The notes below the pieces were generated by a model. The model was not told the DNA's origin. It saw only the letters and a program-made list of their open reading frames with translations, and did no database searches. From Acanthamoeba sp. SK_2022b (lineage: Eukaryota > Discosea > Longamoebia > Acanthamoebidae), in NCBI GenBank assembly GCA_027943245.1, contig JANDJZ010000128.1:45524-109523 (forward strand): a DNA stretch of 64,000 bases, in the 5' to 3' direction. The position numbers and the translations under genes are program-made. Of this stretch, positions 33,328 through 44,710 are shown piece by piece; within the stretch, counting starts at the first letter, position 1; the number at the start of each line of letters is the position of its first letter.

Positions 33328-36300
33328 TCACTTAGCATCCACCCAATTCAACCAGAAATGAGCGCCGTGGGTGAGCCATCCATCTGCAGGAGAAGCAGAC
33401 AAATCTGATGAAGAGGGGCGAGGAGTAGAGCCGCCCACAGAGCGCTTGAGCCATTTGCTGTCACTATGCACTGTCACTAGGTGCGCCCCTCTCAGACGAG
33501 TAACAACACACCCGCCCCATGCTTGTTCGATGGCGTTGCTGACATCAGGTAGGAGTGTTCTCGCGCACAGTCTTGTTGATGCATCCTCCCCAACGCGTGC
33601 AGTGAAGACGTGTGGTGTGGACGGATCGTCAATCATGAGCACCATTCGCACAGATGTGCAATCCTCAAGAGGAGCATGTGACGCAATACAAACTGAACTG
33701 GTATGAGATTGCTTGTCTTTTTGTGTGACCAAAAACGGAAAGCAATGGAACGTACTGCTGATCTGTGCAGCATCTTGTAGTTGTGCGAGTTGGTCATCAC
33801 CGTCATCAGCAAGGTGCGGCCAGTCTTGCCCTCTCCCTTGCTCTCCTTCTTCCTCCTCCATTTGGTCATTGTCGCTCTCACCACTGTTGCCTCCATCACC
33901 CTCGCTGTTGCTCTCTCCCTCGCCGTTACCAGCTTCTTTGTGGTTGCTCTTCCCATCGCCATCGCCCACTCCCTCATGGTCCGCCTCCTCCTTGCCATTG
34001 CCCTCCCTGTTCCAATCATCTCCTCCCTTAACTCTCTCTTTCTCCTTGCTCACCGCGCCCTCTCTGTCCTCGTGCAGCAGCTCTTCCACTCGTCGTTGCT
34101 TTGCTGGCCTCCTGTAGTGCACATGCTTCTCGCGGTTGGACTCGTACTCAGTCAGGCGTCGTGCCTTGTCAGCAGTGTCCTTCTTGCGCTGGTAGGTAAT
34201 GTAGAGCCCACGCTCCCGCATGGCCATATCTAGCTCACGCCCTGTCATCTGGTCTATCTCCTCCTTCTGCAGGTGCCGAGGAGCTGCACTGCTGTTGCTG
34301 ATGAGAGGAACAAGCTGCAGCACAGAGGGATGGGTACACACCAATGTGAGTGATGGTGCATGAGGCTCACGCTTAAGTGTGTAGCATGTACATTGTTGGG
34401 CAGAGGAGGTGTGATGGTCTTTCGCTGTGCTTCCAGGTAGTAGTCCCGTCGTTTCTTTGAGGCATGTATCTCCTCGGCTCGCACTTGCTTCTGCTTCTTG
34501 CGGCGCTCCTTCTTGCCACGCTTGAACTCCTTGGTCGCCTTTCGCTTCCTGTCCCTGACTGCACGTGCATCCTCTGCTTGCCAGTGGCGCTCCTGGACGT
34601 GGTTGAGCTCCAGGCCAAGGGCATGCATGATGGACTGGGCTGCCTCTCCTGGGCCGACGTTGGTACGATGCACCGCCAGCCATGAGCGCTCGTCATAGGT
34701 GGTGGAGAAGTTGATGGACTTGGGGAGGTCCTTTGTACGACTGGCGTTGATGCTTTCATTGTAGCAGGTGTGATGCTCATGGACGAACTCAGGGGCACGA
34801 GCGTCAATGGAGTCGAGGATGGCGCAGGCTGCATGGATGCGCTGTGCAAGGCCAGGATTGCCATCACTGTTGAGGTACCTCTTCTGCTGCCGCTGGAGGT
34901 GATGGAATGCAGAGAATGACTTATCCTTGGAGAGGGAGTAGAGGCGCTTGCATGTGCAGATGAGGGAGAAGAATACAGAGGGAGGAGAGAGATGGAGGAT
35001 GTGGAGGAGCAGCTCGTTGGGGAAGGAGGTGAAGGATTGACCTGAGGGATACACCCCCACATTTGTGTTGGCAGTGTGGTGCAGATTGATGGGATACTCT
35101 AGTGCATAGCAGCAGCAGACCTCATTGCACTCTGAGGAGAAGTAGTGATTCTTGGCATGCTGCAGCCGTTGACGGAAGTCAGTGTGGAGTACCTCCTCCT
35201 GTTCCTCCTGTGTACTCCCTCCCACCTTTGTCTGTGTGAGAATCAGGGTGATCAGCTATATACTAATTTGGAGATGTACCATGTGCATGTGAAGGACGGC
35301 TTGCTTTATTGCAGTCATGACCCAGTTCCCGATCCGCTCTGCAAAGCCCTCCACCACCTTTGACTGGCCAAGCACTCGGTGCAGCATCTTGATGATGGTG
35401 TTCTTGGTGTGCCCAGGGTCGTGTCGGATGCTGATGTGCTGGAGGCGGTCATCGGAGCGGAGGATGGACAAGACAGACGAGTCCTGGTCGCACACATACT
35501 CCTTGATGAGAGGTAGGAGCCCCCTCTCCTCTGCCCAGGCCATGGCACGCCGGAATCCTTCTCCCTCCATCCCATGTGACGTTCCGAAGTAGTTTCCCTC
35601 TTTCACCACCACTTCCTTCCCGTTGATGGTGCGTGTGCGCCTCTTGCTCAGCACCACGGCATGCAGCACCCGCCGCCGCAGGATGTCCATGAGTACATAG
35701 ACGCTGTCAGATGCGTGTCGACGGTGAGCCCACCCATTGTCACCTCCCACCACGAGTCGGATCTGCAGTGTCCCACTGACGTACTCCTCCACCCCTCTAT
35801 CACATTCAGCTTTCGTCACTCGTTTCCCCACCTCTAACACCCAGTCCTCTATCCGTCTAAACGCTCTCTTGCTCAGGCACAACAGCCCTCTGGCCTTCTG
35901 TGTGCGCTCATAGGAAGTGTAGGTGCCGCCACTGAGGACCACCGCTGCCACTGCTGCAACATGGTGGGGATGTGTCGCTGGCCCTCGTTTCCCCTTCGTG
36001 CGGGTGCCGTGCTGCCGCCAGCCAGGCACATTTGTGACCGTCGACGTATGGGCGCAGTGCGAGCAGACTGTATGTAATGTCACGACCTCCCCTTGCCGTC
36101 GTTCCCACTGCACCTGCTGTGTCCCCTCGCACACGGTCCTTGTGCAGGGTTGCCGCTCCACTGTGCGCAGCCATCCCTCCGTGCTGACAATCACGTGGGC
36201 AGGGAGTGTGGTAAGGACCTCCCGGGCTTGCGGGGTAAGGGATGCTGGTGTTCGTGGCCGTGTTGGTCTTGTGGGCTGTTGGTAGAAGAGGGAGTGTGTG

Positions 36301-36992
36301 TGATAGAATGCATTGACGCGCAGAGTTGTGATGAGGAGTGCTCGCAGTGTAGTGACAGTGCAGGTCGAGGGCGGCGGCTTGATGGCACAGGTCGAGGGCA
36401 GCGGCTTGACGGCACAGGTCGAGGGCGGCGCGATGGTGCAGGTCGAGGGCGGCGGTGTGATGGCGCAGGTCGAGGGCGGCAGCGTGACAGCACAGGTCGA
36501 GGGCGGCGTGACGGCACAGGTCGAGGGCGGTGGCGTGATGGTGCAGGTCGAGGGCGGCGGTGTGATGGCGCAGGTCGAGGGCGGCAGCGTGATGGCACAG
36601 GTCGAGGGCGGCAGTGCGATGGTGCAGGTCGAGGGCGGCGGCGTGACGGCACAGGTCGAGGGCGGCGCGATGGTGCAGGTCGAGGGCGGCAGCATGACGG
36701 CACTGGTCGAGGGCGGCAGTGCGATGGTGCAGGTCGAGGGTGGTGGCGTGATGGTGCAGGTCGAGGGCGGCGTGACAGTGCAGGTCGAGGGCGGCGGCTT
36801 GACGGCACAGGTCGAGGGCGGCGGTGCGATGGTGCAGATCGAGGGTGGCGGTGTGATGGCACTGGTTGAGGGTGGTGGTGAGGGGGTGGGACAAATAAAA
36901 TGTCCTTTATCTTGGTGCAGTTGCTCATCTCGTCGCCGCCAAATGAGCAACGAACAAGAACACACCAAAGGGAACTTATTCTTTCTCGGCAT
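33328..36992 (-). CDS. Transposase with tandem-repeat N-terminus, DDE-type core, F-box-like and SAP-like segments
   Basis: Four exons are inferred: 36992-35280, 35231-34392, 34314-33756 and 33692-33328, joined by GT-AG introns of 48, 77 and 63 bases. The sum is 3477 bases, or 1158 residues. The N-terminus (residues 30-220) is a Pro-Ser-Thr-Cys repeat encoded by the 24/27-base array. A CSHCAHT zinc-type pair precedes the catalytic core. The core has GGDNGWAHRRHASD (near 35740), GTSHGMEGEGFRRAM (near 35555) and YVCDQDSSVLSIL (near 35490), followed by RHDPGHTKNT (near 35420). This is the D-x-x-W, ME, D-x-D and C/DxxH-K pattern of Kolobok/Mutator-like transposases. After it come an F-box-like FPNELLLHIL (near 35000), a Lys/Arg helix, a SAP-like MTGRELDMAMRERGL (near 34220), an acidic stretch and a conserved-looking end. 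The protein appears intact and could be active. Confidence 0.8.
36355..36890 (-). repeat. Right array: about 20 units of 24/27 bases, coding
   Basis: Tandem units read CAGGTCGAGGGCGGC plus a variable 9-12 bases on the plus strand. Because unit length is always a multiple of three, frames on both strands stay open through the array. In the transposase frame it encodes PPSTCAI/T-type repeats. Confidence 0.95.
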
Positions 36993-37051
36993 CTCTTGCT
37001 GCCGCTAACAATGTCTCACAACAAAAATAATAAATAATCCATTTTCTTCTC

Positions 37052-37171
37052 ACGACCAGGGAGTCTTCCAGTTTTCTGGAATCCTATGATTACGACCAGG
37101 GAGTCTTCCAGTTTCCTGGCATCCTATGATTACGACCAAGGAGTCTTTCGGTTTTCCCAGGATGACTAATC
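37052..37171. repeat. Three 40-base tandem repeats next to the right end
   Basis: Units start at 37052, 37092 and 37132 with ACGACCAGGGAGTCTTCCAG. The first two are nearly identical and the third is diverged, merging into the right inverted repeat. Position and spacing suggest transposase-binding sites (inference). Confidence 0.9.
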
Positions 37172-37185
37172 TCTCGGACGGCCCC
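37166..37185 (-). repeat. Right terminal inverted repeat
   Basis: It ends CTCTCGGACGGCCCC directly before TTAA and mirrors the left end. Confidence 0.8.
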
Positions 37186-37189
37186 TTAA
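37186..37189. repeat. TTAA target-site duplication, right copy
   Basis: TTAA immediately after the right inverted repeat, matching 32361-32364. Confidence 0.8.
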
Positions 37190-37232
37190 AGTAAAAAAAT
37201 TATTTCTGTTTATTCATTTGATCGTACACGTG

Positions 37233-40200
37233 TTACACGGTCACGCCAAGAGTGGTGGTGTCTTCGTCGATGGCGATGTCCAAGAAGGCGAGGACGTCCT
37301 CCATCGCGGGGCGCTTGTCTGGGGACGCGTGCCAGCACTTCTTCATGAGCTTGGCAAAGTCCGGCGGGCAGTCGCCAGGGATCTGTGGCCGCTTGCCCTC
37401 GAGCACGTCGAGCGAGACGCCCATGAAGTTGCGGCCGGCAAACGGCTGCTTCCTCGTCAGGAGTTCCCACATGACGACTCCGAATGAGTAGACATCCACG
37501 CGCTCGTCGTACTTCTCTCCGCGGATGATCTCCGGTGCCGTCCAGCAGGGCGTGCCGCAGCGGGTCATGGTCGCGTTCTCCTCCTTGATTCGAGCGAATC
37601 CAAAGTCGGCCACCTTGACGTTCCAGTTCTCGTCCACGAGGAGGTTCGATGACTTGAGGTCGCGATGCACGATGATCGGGTTGAGCGAGTGCAGGTAGTT
37701 GATTCCGAGCGCCGTGGATCGAAGCAGGCGCAGCTTCTGTTGCCAGGTGAGCTTCATGGTGGTGTTGGAGATGATTTCCTTGAGCGAGCCCTGCTTCATG
37801 AACTCGGTCACGATGCACAGGTTGGGCTTCTTCACGCACGCGCCGATGAACAGCACGATGTTGGGGTGGTGCAGCTCCGAGAGGAAGGCCATTTCGGCGC
37901 GGAACTCGAGCATGCGGCGCTCGTCGAGCTTCTGCTTGATGAAACGCTTGACTGCCACGTCGACGCCCTTCCACTTGCCTCGGTAGACCACGCCATACGA
38001 CCCGAGACCGATCTGCTTGCCCACCTGAATCTCACCAAAGTCGATGATCCATCGGCACAGGTTGGCCGACGTGAGGAAGGTGTCCTCCTTGAACATCATG
38101 CCCTCGCCCACTTCGGTCTGCATCTCTCCGCTGTCCCTGCTCTCCTCGTCCGACGAGGACACGCTCTGGTCGCCCGCATTGTCAGCAAGATTCCGGGTGA
38201 CGCCACCGAAGAAGCGCCCCTCGAGTCCGCTCGGCCGCAGTTCGTACAGCTTGGAGCCTTCACGGCGTGGCAAGGATCCGGTTAGCTCATACGACCCGGC
38301 CATGATCAATCTCAACTCTGCTCTGAAGGTGCAGTACCGTTGGGGGAGTCGGGCATCTCGAACTTGCCCAGCGCAACGATGCGCTTCTTGATGTTCTCGC
38401 TGAGGTCCAGCTGTTCGGGTTCCGCGTGCTTGACCTTGAGGTAGGCCGCATGGCTCATCACGATCTGGCCGCCGTGCGTGAGGGCGGTGATGCGAGCCGC
38501 AGCGTTGACTGCCGGCCCGATGTACTCGACCCTGCGCGTCATCGGATCGCGTGCAATCCTCGGCACGCCGACATGCACGCCCATCCGCACGCGGAGTCCC
38601 TTGAAGAGGATCCTATTCGAGATGATATTGCAGAGGTGTGAGCATGCGGAACTGTGTCGGATGGCCATTCGCTCAAGTTAAAAGGAAAAACGCGGTGGTA
38701 CCTGTCGTCGACGTCGCCCCATTCTTCGGCGGCGCCAGGGTGCTCGAGCAGGGCCTCCGGCCAAGCTACGGTGAGGAGGCTCTGCTGGACGTCCAGACAC
38801 CAGGCCAGGGCGTCCGCAGTGTGCTGGAAGGCCATGCAGAAGGAGCCTTCGCCGCTGTTCTTGTCGCGCAGGAACACGACTTCGTAGCCACGGTGCTTCT
38901 GCAGCGCCGCCCGCAGGGTCGCGTTGTGGAGGAGCGTGGCGTCGCGCATGGCCATTGCGTTGAACTCCCAGAGCGAGGCCGCGCGCGTGATGTCGGAGAA
39001 CACGATGGTCACCTCGCCCTCGGGTGGCCGCACTCCGGCCGCTTGCCCAGTGGCGAGCTGCTTGTGTGAGCCACTGGACGAGCTCGACGATCCCGAGGCC
39101 GCAGAAGACGACGTCGCGGTCCCCGTGGGCAAGGTCCACGAACTGTTCAAGCCGCTGGGTATGGCCGTGCGGCCGCCCGACGACGATGAAGAGGTCTTGG
39201 AGGTAAATGAGGTGGCCCCCTGGGTGGAGGAGTCGCCGTGCATGGATGAGAGGCGGGTCATGATCTCGAGGAACGTGGGCCGGATGGTCGGATCGCTGTG
39301 CCAGCAGCTCGTGATGAGCTCCTCGTACTCGGGCGGCCACGCTCCCTCATCCATCTCAGGCATCTGCGGCCGCATGCCGTCGCGAATCACTGCCACAGCG
39401 ACCGCGGCGGGGCTGTATACAGACAGGTTGGTGCGCGAGCGTCAGCGGCTGTCTATTTGGCGCTTGTTCTAAAGAAAACCGGCAACGGTGTTTGAAGGGG
39501 GGACAGGTACCTCAGACCAAGGTAGGGCTGCTGGCGAGTGAGAAGCTCCCAGAGGATAATGCCGAAGCTGTAGACGTCGGCCAAGATGAAGTCCACGTCG
39601 ACCGTCTCGTTGAGAACCTGGACAGAGACCGGACGTCAGCGAACGAAGGGTTTTCGTGCTGACTGGCATCTGCTGCTACTAACCTCGGGCGCGGTCCAGT
39701 GCACACTGCCGCCTCCGACATCACGGGCTCCGCCGCCTTTGTGGGTGCCGATGTCTTCCTTGAACTTGGTGAGGCCAAAGTCAGAAACCTTGACGTTCCA
39801 CTTGCTGTCGAGTAGCAGGTTGAGCGACTTGAGATCGCGATGTACGATTCCTGCCAACGATCGCGGTTAGTCGGCCAACTTGACACTCGCGGTAGCGGAG
39901 GCGAGAAATGAGGATGTGTGGGTTACCCGAAGAATGCAGGAAATGCATGCCCTTGGACGCCTGGTAGGCCATCTTGGCCTTAAGCGCGAAGGGGATATCG
40001 GGAATGAGCTCGTTGTGCAGCAACTGTTTGCGCCGTGTATGAGTTACATCGTCGTGTCACTTGCCCCCCTCACAAATCAACATGTCGAGTGTAAGGAACA
40101 GGCGTCACGTACGTCAAAGAGGGAGCCCAGAGCCATGTACTCCATCACGATGCACATCTTGGGAGCCTTGGTGCAGGCCGCCATGAAGAGCACCACGTTG

Positions 40201-43200
40201 GGATGCCGCAGAGCAGTCATCACGCGGACTTCGTCCTTGAAGGACCGTTCCATGTCCTTGGTCACCTTATCCGACGCCATGACCTTGACCGCCACTTCGG
40301 TCCCCTTCCACGTGGCACGATGCACTTCACCAAATCCTCCGGTGCCTATATCGGGATGGACGGCCGATGGTCAGCTGTGCGCACTTGCCAAAGGTTGTCT
40401 CAACGAGACTCATGCTCTCCAACACACAAGGAGACGCACCGAGGACATCGCTGACCTCGAGCTCGTCGTATCTGATCTCCCAGTCGTCTTGCCTTCGTCC
40501 ATTCCGCTTGGCGACGTAGAAAAGCACTGCGATCAAGATCAGCAGGAACAAGACAACGACAACGACCGTCGGAATGATCACGGCTGCGTGGGACCACGAA
40601 TATAGGATCACTCGTGATGTCAGAAAGTGACGACTAGCGCTGCGTCGTTGCGACAAAGACGGCGTGCGCGTACCAAGCAAAATGGTGGTGGTGTCTGAGC
40701 CGCCGTCGCTTGGTGTATCCTGGCAATAGGTACCGACCCTGGTGGAGTTGCACACGCAGACGCCGCTGTTGCAGGTGCCCTCGCCGGAGCACAGCTGGCC
40801 GTCATTGATGCATGTGGCAAGAGCGCTTACGGCTTGGCCATCGCAGGTGAAGGCTTTAAGTTGGTTGAGCATAGAACTGCGCAAGCCTTGCGAGTCGCGG
40901 GCCAACGCGTAGCCTTGTCTGGTGAGAGCGGGGGGGGGGGGTGAGCAAACGGAAGAGGGCGTTTCTCGGATCGAGAGAGCAGGGAGAGTAAACCTGTTCG
41001 CGAGTTGCTCGGCGTTGGAGTCCTCCAAAATCCAGCGAAGAAAATCGGCCAGTGCCTGGGCATCGCTACAGTCGCTCATGGTTGTCGTCCGGTAGATGAT
41101 CGACGACAAAGTAGCCAGCGGCCATGTGTCAGCTCCTCCTCCTGATGGCTGACTGTTAGCACCTCTAGCAAAGAGATCAGCGCTCAAACTGTGAGTGTGG
41201 TGTACCGTTGATAAGCGAGCGATAGCTGATCGCCGTGTTGGTCGCGACAAAGTCGGTGATCGTGCTCGCTACAGCCGCGAGCGAGGGTGTTACCACGTTG
41301 TTGGCTCGGTTGTATAGTGAGGCCACACCGAGCGTCGGAGCCTGAGTTCGAACAACAGGAAGCACTTAGTATTAAGCCCGAACAGAACCTGATCGCCTCC
41401 GCTGCTAGACTCACAGCCGTACCTGGCGCACGTCGTAGAGTGACCAGAAGGAGAACGAGTAGGAATTTGCGGTCATCAAGGAGATCAGTTCATCTCCATC
41501 CGCCGCAGACAGCACTCTAGTAGGGGCAGTCGATTGTATCGGGAACGTCACGGCCTCGCCCACGCCCACCTGGATCATGCAACGACGGCGGTATGTCAGC
41601 GTACCGATGGTGCTGCTACTGCCACTGCTAACCAAAGGGGAGGCGCACCGCAGCATCCCATCCGGACACGGTGGCATTGAGCCAATAGGTGAGAGCAGTC
41701 TGAAATCCGGAATCGGAGTCATCCAGGACAACCATGATGGATGACCCGGGCAGAAGACTCGCCACCTCGGGTGGGTTGATTGCTTGAATGCGTGAGTCAT
41801 TCCACGCGGTGATGTCACTGTGTGGTTATGGTGGTGATTAGCGGGTGTATTGGGTGCGAGGGTGCCATCATGAGGCTAAAAAGGCGATAGCAAGAGATTG
41901 CATACCCAAGGTAGATAGCTGCTATGACCTGTGCATTGAGTACGAGCCTCTGACCAGCCAATTGGGGAATGTAGTACACTTCACAATCGCGACGTGAGTT
42001 GCGAAGGTGACCGAACGCTAGTAAGAGGTGAGCGGTCCGACTTACCAGGCACGATGGGCTGAGCAGCAACCGGCATGAGGACGATGTCATCGTCGAGTCT
42101 CTTGCTAACGCCATCGTCCAGTCCTTCATTGATCATTCCAAAGTCGACGTTGTTGGCGGCCATCTGCTCTTTGGCCGTGGCAGACGTGAAGGGGTAGTAG
42201 CTAGCAGTCGCCGAGCCGTAGGCCCAGTAGGCTGCCCAGGTGTCCATCAGCCCGATCTCCGCGCCCGTGCCGACCAGAACCGACTTGGTGAACGACTCTC
42301 CCCCGTTACACCAGGCGTTGTGGAGGACAGTGATGAGCTTCTTGCGGAGGCTGATGTCCAGCGGTGCCACCAGATTCTCCTCGGCCACAGCCGACGCTCT
42401 ATTTCGATAAAGACGGAGGTGAGCTCGCAGAGCTTCACGCTTGATTTCATCAGCAATGATGAGTGGGCTGTGATGGCTGTACGCACTCCTTGTTGGTGTG
42501 AATCCAAGCGACGAAGTTGAGAATCTCCTGCACGTCGGTGCAGTCGTCAAGGCTCGAGTTTCGGTCTAAGGCGAAGAAGGTGAGATAGGACATCGGCCAG
42601 GATTCGTTGCCCGCGCCATTGAAGATGTCAATTGTAAATCGGCCCTGATCGTAATCTGACTGGAAGTCGGCCATGGCTGATTGAATGGAGCTGACAGTGG
42701 GCGTTACCAGTCCTCCTCCCCTGTTGATCATTCTCGCCAGCGTGACTGACACGTTGGCGACCTCGATGTAGTTGAACCACGTCAGGCCATACACCTTATT
42801 CTGTGCGTTGGTGCATGTTAGAAGGGGCACATAGAAGAAACGATGGGTGACAGTCTACGCACGTACCTGCAGCCATCCGATACGAACTCCTGAACCACCT
42901 GCTCTCTCGGCATGGCCATTGAGAGCCGGGGGCAGGTTGTCAAAGGTGCGATTGGCAGCAGCGAACTTGGCTTTGAATGACGGGCTGAAGCTCTCGAGAG
43001 CGCCCTTGAAGACCTCCGTAAACGAGAGCACGTTGGCATTCTCCTGATAACCGAGGAAGATAGTGGCCGAGGGGAGTTTGTCGGCAACATTCGGGTTGAG
43101 CTCCTTGATCGCCGTATGGTCCCAAGTGGTGATGTCCCCACCCCAAATGTCGGCCAAAACCGTGGTGTTCAAAATCTATTGTTTGGTGGTTGGCAAAGTC

Positions 43201-43969
43201 CACACACATTTTAGACCGCGGCCGCAAGCACACACGTGTGCTCCGGAGTTTTTCGAAATCGGAAGCGATCGATTGGCTAATAACTGATAATACTTATCAT
43301 AACAAAACAATAACAACAGCAACCAAGAGGCGAACGACGCACCAGAGTGCCGTCGGTGGTGGCGTTGATGGACGGCAAATTGTAACCGATAGCCATAGCT
43401 TGTCCCGCCAGTGGAAACTGGATGAGATTGTCATAGGCGGTGGTCAAGTTGGCGACCGCCGTGATGCCTCTATCCGTTACCAGATAGTCCTGATAAGGTC
43501 CTTGTCATGTCAGACGTCCGTTACGTGCAACGGCGCGAAAGTACAGGGCCTTCTTGAACAAGAAGAAAAAGACACGAACCAATAGGCCGGCGGAGTATTG
43601 GGAGGTGGCCTGCTGCACACCGGCCTCGTCGTACCTAACACTGTAGAAGTGGGGGTGAGGTGAGGTGACGAGAGGTGAAGAGCTGCTGAGCTGAGGGCCA
43701 GGGCACATACCGCACGTCATTGCGGATGAAGCGATAGCCCTGCGTCCAAACGTTGACAATGGTGCCGGAGTTGCCGCTGCCCGCGCCCTGGAGCACAATC
43801 ATACCCGAGCCTTACGTGCAAGAACACAGCACGAGTTGAGAACTAACAACTTTACCCCCCCTGCGCGGAGTAGAGAAGAAAGCGAACAACATGTTGTACC
43901 TTGGGCAAGACATACGAGGAGGAAGAGGCCAAAAAACGCCAGAGCAACAGAGGCCGGGCTGGATGGCAT
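37233..43969 (-). CDS. Receptor with two PstS-like binding domains, EGF-like segment, TM helix, TKL kinase, class III cyclase and second TKL kinase
   Basis: The start at 43969 ([19 protein letters not shown]) is a signal peptide. Two phosphate-binding-protein-like domains follow. The first has AGSGNSGT (near 43760) and [18 protein letters not shown] (43085-43150). The second has [19 protein letters not shown] (41790-41915). A Cys-rich EGF-like piece ([14 protein letters not shown], near 40760) leads to a TM helix (near 40510-40580). Kinase 1 has [29 protein letters not shown] and SDFGL. Then come the cyclase motifs [16 protein letters not shown] (near 38990) and [12 protein letters not shown] (near 38490). 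Kinase 2 (37240-38050) has [29 protein letters not shown] and ADFGF and looks complete. Both kinases are tyrosine-kinase-like Ser/Thr type with intact Lys, HRD and DFG. This architecture is typical of Acanthamoeba and probably links an extracellular ligand to phosphorylation and cyclic nucleotide output. The cyclase lacks one usual metal residue (see findings). About 15 introns. Confidence 0.9.
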
Positions 43970-44458
43970 GGCTCGGTTGTGTGCGGGGGGCAAGCAAACA
44001 GTGAGAGAGGCTTGAGCTGGTTGTTGCCCGTTTTTGACGTCGTTGTCGTGTGTTCCTCGAGCGCGAGATTGGGCAAGGTGTGCCCGCATCACCGCGACCA
44101 ACAGCTGCCAGTGCTGGTGCACGATCATCCCGGCTCCGAAGCTAAGCTACCCGTACCGTCACCGCCGATTGGAGGTTGCCATGTTGAGCACAAAACTCCA
44201 CAACACAGAAATAGCTCAAGGCGCGAAAAAAAACGTTCGCGCGCACCCTCACCAATAAGCGCGGCCACAAGGCCTTGCTGCTCGCTTACGGCCACACACG
44301 AAGGTGCACCACCGAGGAGCACTGCCGGTCGACAGCCGTCCAGCACGCGGAACAATCACAACCACAATCCACCAAGACGTTGCGGACAGCGGTCAGTGCC
44401 GTAGTTTCATTAAATTAACGTGTACCCGTTCGCGAACAACCTTCATCCTGGAAATCAA
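43970..44458. other. Intergenic spacer
   Basis: About 489 bases upstream of the receptor kinase gene and downstream of POP1. Open frames occur on both strands but show no motif. The receptor promoter must be here. No RNA gene seen. Confidence 0.5.
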
Positions 44459-44648
44459 TCAGGAAGACAAAATTGGGGCGTACTTGGCGGGGAAGTAGAA
44501 CGGCGACGACGTATTGCGCACCAGCACCAACGGTGGCCGCGCGGAAAGAACCGCGGTCGAAGCACAGAAACCCAACGCTGAACCGCCACCGCGAATGTAC
44601 GAGTAGTCACCTGCCGTCACGAAGCCGATCACCACCCTCTCACCCTGT

Positions 44649-44710
<62 letters not shown>

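Larger units (their letters stand above)
32365..37185 (-). mobile_element. TTAA-type DDE DNA transposon, Kolobok-like, apparently complete
   Basis: The element spans 4821 bases. Its left end reads GGGGCCGTCTGATAGTTA and the reverse complement of its right end reads GGGGCCGTCCGAGAGATTA, so the ends are inverted repeats with two or three mismatches. Both ends are bounded by TTAA. Inside, reading leftward, is a four-exon transposase gene (33328-36992) whose spliced length is an exact multiple of three with no internal stop. The 960 bases left of the transposase and 190 bases right of it are non-coding and carry repeat arrays. TTAA duplications with GG...CC termini fit the Kolobok superfamily; piggyBac also uses TTAA but has a different transposase. 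The superfamily name is therefore tentative, while the transposon call itself is firm. Confidence 0.85.

Noticed and set aside
32432..33335. Two rightward ORFs of 150 and 181 codons in the left part of the transposon
   Set aside because: No domain, largely repeat-derived, and opposite in direction to the transposase; treated as non-coding subterminal DNA.
36093..36869. Several 230-330 codon ORFs in other frames and on the other strand over the 24/27-base array
   Set aside because: The repeat unit is a multiple of three with no stop in most frames, so long ORFs are automatic. Only the minus-strand frame joined to the transposase core is supported.
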